Assembly (NCBI GenBank): GCA_002329445.1
Contig: DCTU01000137.1
Coordinates: forward strand, 4,492-11,038
Origin: a bacterium UBP9_UBA1432
GTDB taxonomy: Bacteria; Vulcanimicrobiota; Xenobia; Xenobiales; Xenobiaceae
Length of the DNA: 6,547 bases
Direction of reading: 5' to 3'
Shown: one piece after another, positions 1 through 5,338 of the stretch
Layout of the letters: each line of letters opens with the position of its first letter
Numbering within the stretch: position 1 is the stretch's first letter
The notes under the pieces: generated by a model
Told to the model about the DNA's origin: nothing
Seen by the model: only the letters and a program-made list of their open reading frames with translations
Databases searched by the model: none
Translations under genes and position numbers: made by a program

Positions 1-1377
1 TGTCTTCTGCCCGCCGTGGGGGCCGTGCACCTCCTGCTGAGCGTGCTGGCCTGGAACGATCCTCCCGGAGGAGGCTGGCTGGGCCTGGATGCCCTGGGGC
101 GGGTCTTCCTGGGCATCACCAGCCTGGTCTTCCTGGCCGCGTCGGTCTATGCCGTCAGCTACCTGCGCGACGAGCCGGCCGGCATGCAGCCGGACATGGG
201 GGGCGAGGACCCCTTCTCCAACGCCAAGGAGTCGGTCTTCGTGGGGTGTCTGCTGCTCTTCCTGGCCAGCATGACGCTGGTCTGCGCCAGCCGCCATCTG
301 ACCCTTCTGTGGGTGGCCATCGAGGCCACCACCCTGGCCTCGGCTCCGCTGATCTACTTCCATCGCCATCGGCGCTCGCTGGAGGCCACCTGGAAGTACC
401 TGCTGGTCTGCTCGGTGGGGATCGGCCTGGCCCTGCTGGGCAACTTCCTCCTGGTGCTGGCGGCAGCCCGGGGGGCTTCGGGCGGCGCCGAGGTCCTGTG
501 GTTGGACGGCCTGGCCCACGGGCCCGAGCTGGACCCGCACTGGCTGCGCCTGGCCTTCATCCTCCTGGTGGTGGGCTATGGGACCAAGATGGGTCTGGTC
601 CCCCTGCACACCTGGCTTCCCGACACCCACAGCGAGGCCCCCAGCGTGGTCTCGGCCCTGCTCTCGGGGGCGCTCCTGAACTGTGCCTTCCTGGGCATCC
701 TGCGCGCCGTCCAGATCTGCGCCGGGGCCGGTCAGGCCACGTTCGCCCAACACGTGCTGGTGGGCTTCGGCCTGCTGAGCATGGCCGTGGCGGCCCTCTT
801 CCTGCTGAACTCCAGGGACACCAAGCGCATGCTGGCCTACTCCAGCGTCGAGCACATGGGCATCCTGGCCCTGGGGGTCGGGCTGGGCGGAGGGGGCGTC
901 TTCTTCGCGCTCTTCCATGCCCTGAACCACTCGCTGTGCAAGGCGGCCATGTTCCTGGTGGCGGGGACCTTCCTGTCCACCTTCCGGACCCGTCTGGTAG
1001 CCCGTCTGGGCGGGGCCATCCACACCCTTCCCATCGCGGGGGGGGTGTGGGTGGCGGGCTTCGTGGCCCTCTCCGGCACGCCGCCTTTCGGCCTCTTCCT
1101 CAGCGAACTGGGGGTGCTGCGGGCCGGCCTGCAGGTGAACCCCTGGATCGCTGCGGCCTTCCTGGCCAGCCTGGCCACGGCCTTCGTGGGCATGGCCCGG
1201 GTGGTCCTGACCGTGGCGCTGGGTCCGCCCGTCCTGGTGCCGCCGGTCCGGGAGTCCTGGGGCAAGAGCCTGCCGCCTCTGGCGCTCCTGGCCCTGGCCC
1301 TGATGCTGGGTCTGTCGGTGCCGGCCTGGCTGGCCGAGGGATTGCGGCAGGCAGCCGCCCTGGTGGGGGTGTCATGA
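1..1377 (+). CDS. HyfF/HycQ-type antiporter-like membrane subunit (5' partial)
   Basis: This is an integral membrane, proton-translocating subunit of the NuoL/M/N and Mrp antiporter family, closest in pattern to HyfF/HycQ of hydrogenase-4-like complexes. The frame is open at the left edge; 458 codons are visible, and family members of about 480-490 aa suggest that only some 25-35 residues are missing. A GTG at 16 is therefore probably internal. Some thirteen hydrophobic segments can be counted. Key residues, numbered from the first visible codon, are the TM5-type glutamate E108 in WVAIEATTL, K132 in the WKYLL segment, K196 in GYGTKMGLVPLHTWLPDTH followed by EAPS, E284 in AYSSVEHMG, H306/H310 and K314 in LNHSLCKAAMF. 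The position of the Lys in NuoM's LLK motif is Asn here (GALLNCAF), which from memory is common in HyfF-like proteins. It overlaps the next gene by 4 bases. Role in proton or sodium movement is inferred from the family. Confidence 0.93.
   Translation, partial: CLLPAVGAVHLLLSVLAWNDPPGGGWLGLDALGRVFLGITSLVFLAASVYAVSYLRDEPAGMQPDMGGEDPFSNAKESVFVGCLLLFLASMTLVCASRHLTLLWVAIEATTLASAPLIYFHRHRRSLEATWKYLLVCSVGIGLALLGNFLLVLAAARGASGGAEVLWLDGLAHGPELDPHWLRLAFILLVVGYGTKMGLVPLHTWLPDTHSEAPSVVSALLSGALLNCAFLGILRAVQICAGAGQATFAQHVLVGFGLLSMAVAALFLLNSRDTKRMLAYSSVEHMGILALGVGLGGGGVFFALFHALNHSLCKAAMFLVAGTFLSTFRTRLVARLGGAIHTLPIAGGVWVAGFVALSGTPPFGLFLSELGVLRAGLQVNPWIAAAFLASLATAFVGMARVVLTVALGPPVLVPPVRESWGKSLPPLALLALALMLGLSVPAWLAEGLRQAAALVGVS
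1374..1377 (+). other. ATGA stop/start overlap
   Basis: The start codon of the large-subunit gene overlaps the TGA of the membrane-subunit gene. Such overlaps usually couple translation and help keep subunits in equal amounts. It supports a single transcript and fixes the large-subunit start, since the same frame runs open far upstream through the membrane-subunit gene. Confidence 0.85.
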
Positions 1378-2816
1378 GACCCGAAATCCTGAGTTTTCCG
1401 GAATTCTCCAAGAGGCTGACGGGGCGACACCTGGCCGCCCTGATGGGCCTGCCCGGCCGCTCGGGCAGCGTCCTGATGATGGCCGTCACCACCCCGGGGG
1501 CACCCGAGCCCGAGCAGGAGGCGTCGGCCTGTCCACCGGGAGGCATCCAGTTGCCGGCCACGGTGGTGGAGGGCGCGTACCCGTCGCTCACCCCGGACCA
1601 TCCCCAGGCCCACTGGTTCGAACGCGAGTTCTTCGAGCAGTGGGGCGTCCGCCCCGAGGGGCACCCCTGGCTCAAGCCCGTGCGCTTTCCCCAGGGCCAT
1701 CCTGGCCTGACGGACTTCTTCCAGGTCCAGGGCGAGGAGATCCACGAGGTGGCGGTGGGGCCCGTGCACGCCGGGGTGATCGAACCCGGCCACTTCCGCT
1801 TCCAGTGTCGGGGGGAGGAGGTCCTGCACCTGGAGATCTCGCTGGGCTACCAGCACCGCGGTGTCGAGCAGGCCCTGCCCGGAGCCTCTCCCGGTCGGGC
1901 CATGGCCTACGTCGAGACCCTGGCCGGCGACACGTCGGTGGGTCACGCCCTGGCCTGGTGTCGCAACCTGGAGGCCCTGGCGGGGGTCCGCGTGCCCCCC
2001 CGCGCCGAGGTCCTGCGGGCCGTGGCCCTGGAGCTGGAACGCCTGGCCAACCACTGTGGCGACCTGGGTGCCCTGGCCGGGGACGTGGGCTACCTTCCCA
2101 CGGCTTCCTTCTGCGGCCGGCTGCGCGGGGATCTGCTGAACCTCACCGCCCTGGCCTGCGGCAACCGCTTCGGACGGGGGTGGATCCGGCCCGGTGGCGT
2201 GGCCTGGGACCTGGACGCCGTGCGCGCCGAGCAGATGCGGACCCGCCTGGGCCGCGTCATGAAGGATGTCCGGGAGGCCCTGGACCTGCTGAACCGCTCG
2301 GGTTCGGTGCAGGCCCGCTTCGAGAGGACCGGGATCGTGACGCGACAGGTCGCCCTGGACCTGGGCCTGGTGGGCCCTGCGGCCCGCGCTTCGGGCCTGG
2401 CACTCGACTGCCGTCGGCAGTTCCCCTGGGGCCCCTACCTCCAGCCCCCCTTCCCCGTCTGCACGGCGCGGGTGGGGGATGTGGCCTCACGAGCCCAGGT
2501 TCGCCACGACGAGATGGAGGTCTCGGCGCGCTTCCTCGACGGGCTCCTGTCGTCCTTGCCGGAGGGGCCGGTGCGCACCGAGATGAAGGGCCTGGCGTCC
2601 AAGGCCTTCTCGGTCTCCCTGGTCGAGGGGTGGCGGGGGCAGATCTGCCAGGTGGCCGCCACCGACACCCAGGGCAACCTGCTGGCATGCAAGGTGGTCG
2701 ATCCGTCCTTCCACAACTGGTTCGGACTGGCCGTGGCCCTGAGGGGGCAGCAGATCTCCGACTTCCCGCTGTGCAACAAGAGCTTCAACCTGTCCTACTG
2801 CGGACACGACTTGTGA
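1374..2816 (+). CDS. Ehr-type large subunit: HyfG/HycE (NuoCD)-like protein lacking the NiFe-binding cysteines
   Basis: This 480-aa protein has a short NuoC-like N-terminal part (about 1-110, with YPSLTP and an EREFFEQWGVRPEGHPWL segment) fused to a NuoD/hydrogenase large-subunit fold. Family hallmarks include GPVHAGVIEPGHF (129-141) and LGYQHRGVE (157-165), then VPPRAEVLRAVALELERLANH. Compared by eye with E. coli HycE, the CGIC motif is A184-G185-D186-T187, and the C-terminal DPCYSC is N472-L473-S474-Y475-C476-G477, so all four NiFe ligands are gone. HycE is about 570 aa; the shortfall lies mainly in the NuoC part and the C-terminal tail. The Mycobacterium tuberculosis protein annotated HycE (Rv0087) is, from memory, of similar length and type. 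The ATG overlaps the preceding TGA (ATGA), implying translational coupling, with a weak G-rich SD at about 1362-1369. It should sit on the cytoplasmic arm, next to the small subunit. H2 chemistry is unlikely; the actual substrate is unknown. Confidence 0.92.
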   Translation: MRPEILSFPEFSKRLTGRHLAALMGLPGRSGSVLMMAVTTPGAPEPEQEASACPPGGIQLPATVVEGAYPSLTPDHPQAHWFEREFFEQWGVRPEGHPWLKPVRFPQGHPGLTDFFQVQGEEIHEVAVGPVHAGVIEPGHFRFQCRGEEVLHLEISLGYQHRGVEQALPGASPGRAMAYVETLAGDTSVGHALAWCRNLEALAGVRVPPRAEVLRAVALELERLANHCGDLGALAGDVGYLPTASFCGRLRGDLLNLTALACGNRFGRGWIRPGGVAWDLDAVRAEQMRTRLGRVMKDVREALDLLNRSGSVQARFERTGIVTRQVALDLGLVGPAARASGLALDCRRQFPWGPYLQPPFPVCTARVGDVASRAQVRHDEMEVSARFLDGLLSSLPEGPVRTEMKGLASKAFSVSLVEGWRGQICQVAATDTQGNLLACKVVDPSFHNWFGLAVALRGQQISDFPLCNKSFNLSYCGHDL

Positions 2817-2818
2817 GG
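2815..2818 (+). promoter_or_regulatory. Ribosome binding site deciding a GTG start
   Basis: GAGG overlaps the TGA of the large-subunit gene and sits 5 bases before GTG at 2824. It decides the start of the small subunit. An ATG at 2819 lies in another frame and is not used for this protein. Confidence 0.65.
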
Positions 2819-2823
2819 ATGAC

Positions 2824-3582
2824 GTGCTCAAGGCTCTCCTGGCCCGACTGAATCAGGGACACCGGACCGCCGTCGGGATTCCCGAGGCCCTGCCGGACCG
2901 CACCCTGGGCCGCCCTCGCTTCCAGCCGGCTCGCTGCGCCGAGGGATGCTCGGAATGCGCCCGCGTCTGCCCGACCGCTGCCATTGAGCCCGGCAAGACC
3001 CTGGATCTGGGGCGCTGCCTGTTCTGCGGCGAGTGTGCCCGGGCTTGTCCGCACGGCGCGGTCCGCTTCACCCGAAGCCCCGGGATGGCCGTCCGCCGGC
3101 GTTCCGACCTGGTCCTGGCGGGCCCCGAGCTGCAACTGGCGGAGGCCCTGGACGAGCAGGCCCTGCGTCTCTTCGGGCGCTCGCTGCGGCTGCGCCAGGT
3201 CAGCGCGGCCGGATGCAACGCCTGCGAGGCCGACGTCAACGTCCTGGGCACCCTGACCTTCGATCTGGCCCGCTTCGGCATCGACTTCGTGGCCTCTCCC
3301 CGCCACGCCGACGGGCTCCTGGTCACCGGACCGGTCAGCCAGAACATGCGCGAGGCCCTCCTGAAGACCTGGCAGGCCGTCCCCGCACCGCGCCTGGTCG
3401 TGGCCGTGGGTGCCTGCGCCATCGCCGGCGGGCCCTACTTCGACCACGAGCAGACCTGCGGGGGAACCGATGGCCTGCTGCCGGTCGACCTGTATGTTCC
3501 GGGTTGCCCCCCCAATCCGTGGACCATCCTGGATGGGCTGCTGCGGATCCTGGGACGTGTGGAGGGGCCTGGGGCTGGATGA
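2824..3582 (+). CDS. Ehr small subunit: 2x[4Fe-4S] ferredoxin domain fused to NuoB/HyfI-like domain
   Basis: A 252-aa electron-transfer subunit. Residues about 30-85 form a two-cluster ferredoxin domain: C38-x3-C42-x2-C45-x3-C49-P, then C65-x2-C68-x2-C71-x3-C75-P. The first motif has x3 where x2 is usual. Residues about 120-245 form a NuoB/HyfI-like domain with C131-x2-C134, C198 in GACAIAGG and C228 in VPGCPPNPW, which would hold the proximal [4Fe-4S] cluster (N2 in complex I). All twelve expected cluster ligands are present, so the wire to the large subunit looks intact. In E. coli Hyc/Hyf the ferredoxin (HycF/HyfH) and this subunit (HycG/HyfI) are separate genes; here they are one polypeptide. 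It begins with GTG, 7 bases after the large-subunit stop. No signal peptide is seen; it should be cytoplasmic, bound to the membrane arm through its partners. The electron donor is not shown by the sequence; a ferredoxin or a separate dehydrogenase are both possible. Confidence 0.93.
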   Translation: MLKALLARLNQGHRTAVGIPEALPDRTLGRPRFQPARCAEGCSECARVCPTAAIEPGKTLDLGRCLFCGECARACPHGAVRFTRSPGMAVRRRSDLVLAGPELQLAEALDEQALRLFGRSLRLRQVSAAGCNACEADVNVLGTLTFDLARFGIDFVASPRHADGLLVTGPVSQNMREALLKTWQAVPAPRLVVAVGACAIAGGPYFDHEQTCGGTDGLLPVDLYVPGCPPNPWTILDGLLRILGRVEGPGAG

Positions 3583-3604
3583 TCGGGGCGCCCTTCGGCG
3601 AAGT

Positions 3605-3611
3605 GGGAAGG
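3605..3611 (+). promoter_or_regulatory. Ribosome binding site for radical SAM gene
   Basis: GGGAAGG lies 5 bases before the ATG at 3617. It favours this start over in-frame starts further upstream, which would run through the 3' end of the small-subunit gene. Confidence 0.6.
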
Positions 3612-3616
3612 CCCAG

Positions 3617-5215
3617 ATGGCCCGCATCACCCTCATCCGCCCCCCCCTGCTGGTCTCGGCCTGGTCGGACTCCGGCCCCCTGACCCCGCCCCTGGCCTGT
3701 GCCTATCTGGCCTCCAGTCTCCGTCAGGCGGGTCACGAGGTCCGGATCCTCGATGCGGTGGGGGAGGCTCCCTTCCAGGTCACGCCCCTCTTCGGAGGGC
3801 GGGTCCTGGCCACCGGCCTGACCAGCGAGCAGATCGCGGGTCGCCTCCAGGAAGACAGCGACCTGGTAGGTGTCAGTTGCATGTTCTCGCAGGACTGGCC
3901 GGAGGTCCGGCGCCTGCTTCAGTTGGTGCGCCAGCATCTTCCCGGGGTGCCGATCGTGGTCGGGGGCGAGCATGCCAGCGCCACCGCCGACTTCCTCCTT
4001 CGGACGACCCCCGAGGTCGACTTCTGCGTGCTGGGTGAAGGCGAGAGGACCCTGGTGGAGCTCCTCGAGGCCCTGAAGGACGGGCGGGAGGTCTCCGGAT
4101 TGCCGGGACTGGCCTGGCGCGCCCAGGGGCAGGTCCACCTGGGGCCGCCTCGCCCGCGACAGGTCGAACTCGATGAGCTCCCCTGGCCGGCCTGGGACCT
4201 GGTCCCCCTTCACAACTATCTGGAGAACCGCCTGGGCTTCGGGGTGGACCGTGGTCGGAGCCTGCCGGTGCTGGCCACCCGCGGTTGCCCCTTCCGCTGC
4301 ACCTTCTGCTCGAGCCCGGGGATGTGGGGCCCGCAGTGGTCGGCCCGCGATCCCGACCGGGTCCTGGACGAGATCGTCTCCGCCCAGGAACGCTACGGCG
4401 TCACCAACTTCGACTTCTTCGACCTGACCGCCATCCTCGATCGGGACTGGATCCTGCGCTTCACCCGGCGCATCGGGGAGCGCAGGTTGAGGTTCACCTG
4501 GCAGTTGCCCAGCGGAACCCGCTGCGAGGTCCTCGACGACGAGGTCTGCCGCAGCTTGTTCCGGTCGGGTTGCCGCAACGTCTCGTTCGCCCCCGAGTCC
4601 GGCTCGCCGGCGGTCCTGAAGCGGATCCGCAAGAACGTGGACCTGACCCGTCTGCGCTCGGCGGTGCGCTCGGCCCTGCGAGCCGGCCTGAACGTCAAGC
4701 TCAACATCATCATGGGGCTGCCCGAGGATTCGGGGGCCGAGCTTCGCCAGACCATCGGCTTCCTGATGCGGATGGCGCTGGATGGGGTGCACGACGTCGG
4801 GGTGACCTTGTTCTGCCCCTATCCCGGGTCGGAACTCTTCGCCGAGTTGCTCACAGCGGGTCGGATCGGTGAACTGGGCGACGGGTTCTTCCTGGACCTG
4901 GGGGCCTACAAGGATCTGTCCCGGTCCAGTCGCCTGGCCTCCAAGGTCGGCTCGTCCGCCCTGAACCGTTATCGGTTGGCGGCCTTCCTGGCCTTCTACG
5001 GGACCCAGTACGCCGTCCGTCCCTGGCGCTTGTTGCGCCTGGTGGGCAACTTCCTGTGCGGACGGGAAGAGTCCCGGCTGGACAAGTCCTTGCGCGACCT
5101 GGCTCGCCGCTTGGCAGGTCGGGCTCGGAAGCCCCCTGTGGCGGGGGCCCGAGACGGGCTCCAGAATCCGCCGGGAATTCCCCCAGGCGGGGAGGAACGC
5201 CGGGAGAGCGCCTAG
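3617..5215 (+). CDS. B12-binding-domain radical SAM protein (BchE-like class)
   Basis: The protein is 532 aa. The N-terminus MARITLIRPP and the PLTPPLACAYLASSLRQAG segment, followed by VGVSCMF, a GVPIVVGGEHAS strand-turn (about residues 110-125) and VLGEGE, match the Rossmann-like cobalamin-binding domain that precedes the radical SAM barrel in this class. The DxHxxG motif of methionine synthase is not visible, as in many members of this group. The radical SAM cluster motif is ATRGCPFRCTFC with C224-x3-C228-x2-C231; the barrel appears to run to about residue 420. It contains FAPESGSPAVLKRIRK and LNIIMGLPEDSG, typical of the class. A hydrophobic/basic C-terminal region (about 450-500) precedes a Pro/Gly/Arg-rich tail (505-532). 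Members do cobalamin-dependent methylations, ring closures and C-C bond chemistry; the substrate here is unknown. The gene lies 34 bases after the small-subunit stop, so a shared transcript is likely. The start was chosen from the RBS and the canonical N-terminus. Confidence 0.9.
   Translation: MARITLIRPPLLVSAWSDSGPLTPPLACAYLASSLRQAGHEVRILDAVGEAPFQVTPLFGGRVLATGLTSEQIAGRLQEDSDLVGVSCMFSQDWPEVRRLLQLVRQHLPGVPIVVGGEHASATADFLLRTTPEVDFCVLGEGERTLVELLEALKDGREVSGLPGLAWRAQGQVHLGPPRPRQVELDELPWPAWDLVPLHNYLENRLGFGVDRGRSLPVLATRGCPFRCTFCSSPGMWGPQWSARDPDRVLDEIVSAQERYGVTNFDFFDLTAILDRDWILRFTRRIGERRLRFTWQLPSGTRCEVLDDEVCRSLFRSGCRNVSFAPESGSPAVLKRIRKNVDLTRLRSAVRSALRAGLNVKLNIIMGLPEDSGAELRQTIGFLMRMALDGVHDVGVTLFCPYPGSELFAELLTAGRIGELGDGFFLDLGAYKDLSRSSRLASKVGSSALNRYRLAAFLAFYGTQYAVRPWRLLRLVGNFLCGREESRLDKSLRDLARRLAGRARKPPVAGARDGLQNPPGIPPGGEERRESA
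5124..5153 (+). other. Strong GC hairpin inside the 3' end of the radical SAM gene
   Basis: CTCGG (5124-5128) and GCCCCC (5131-5136) pair with GGGGGC (5143-5148) and CCGAG (5149-5153). The 11-bp stem has a 2-base AA bulge and a 6-base loop. No T run follows, so it is not a standard intrinsic terminator. It lies about 60 bases before the stop codon in the segment coding for the low-complexity tail. It could slow or trim the mRNA between the operon and rpsA, or be chance in GC-rich DNA. Confidence 0.4.
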
Positions 5216-5292
5216 AAGGTAGCGCACCCCGCCGGCATGGCTTGCTGATTTGCATTGCCCTGGCGAGGCGGAACCATCCGACCTACGAACTG

Positions 5293-5326
5293 CCTTCCCG
5301 TCCCTGGGAAGGGCCGAGAAAAGGGA
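5293..5326 (+). promoter_or_regulatory. Hairpin / possible H-type pseudoknot covering the rpsA Shine-Dalgarno
   Basis: CCTTCCC (5293-5299) pairs perfectly with GGGAAGG (5306-5312) around the loop GTCCCT. Loop bases TCCCT (5301-5305) are exactly complementary to AGGGA (5322-5326), the core of the rpsA Shine-Dalgarno. The linkers are 1 base (5300), 0 bases and 9 bases (5313-5321, A-rich at its 3' end), lengths that suit a 7-bp plus 5-bp H-type pseudoknot. By analogy with ribosomal protein autoregulation, this could close the ribosome binding site. The pairing is read directly; the function is inferred, and chance pairing is quite possible in G/C-rich sequence. Confidence 0.4.
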
Positions 5327-5327
5327 G
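5321..5327 (+). promoter_or_regulatory. Ribosome binding site of rpsA
   Basis: AAGGGAG lies 11 bases before the ATG at 5339, a slightly long spacing. A second purine-rich GGGAAGG at 5306-5312 is the 3' arm of the leader hairpin and lies too far away to act as the main site. Confidence 0.55.
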
Positions 5328-5338
5328 CGACGACCACT

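Larger units (their letters stand above)
5216..5338 (+). promoter_or_regulatory. Intergenic leader of rpsA
   Basis: These 123 bases hold no gene. A locally AT-richer stretch (about 5242-5256) carries three TTGC repeats, but I could not find a -35/-10 pair with good spacing, so the promoter is not placed. The 3' half holds the hairpin described separately and the rpsA ribosome binding site. A promoter for rpsA is expected here, because ribosomal S1 is needed at high levels, but read-through from the upstream genes cannot be excluded. Confidence 0.4.

Noticed and set aside
246..1373. Long open stretch upstream and in frame with the large-subunit gene
   Set aside because: It reads through the membrane-subunit gene in another frame; its translation is Gly/Pro/Ala-rich without domains. 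The recognisable protein begins at the ATG overlapping the previous stop.
837..2054. 405-codon minus-strand open frame
   Set aside because: Shadow of the membrane and large-subunit genes in GC-rich DNA; no family features.
1861..2139. Small plus-strand open frame
   Set aside because: Trp/Pro/Arg-rich out-of-frame reading of the large subunit with no RBS or motif.
1640..2851. 403-codon plus-strand open frame
   Set aside because: Out-of-frame shadow of the large subunit; Arg/Gly/Pro-rich translation without motifs.
3410..3616. Upstream extension of the radical SAM frame
   Set aside because: It overlaps the conserved C-terminal part of the small subunit (including C228) and the family N-terminus begins at 3617 with a suitable RBS.
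3579..3683. ATG overlapping the small-subunit stop (ATGA)
   Set aside because: It opens a 34-codon frame out of frame with the radical SAM gene, Pro-rich and without features. A tiny leader peptide cannot be excluded but has no support.
5242..5290. Possible promoter (TTGCTG or TTGCAT with downstream ACCATC or TACGAA)
   Set aside because: No pair combines a fair -35 and -10 with 16-18 base spacing.
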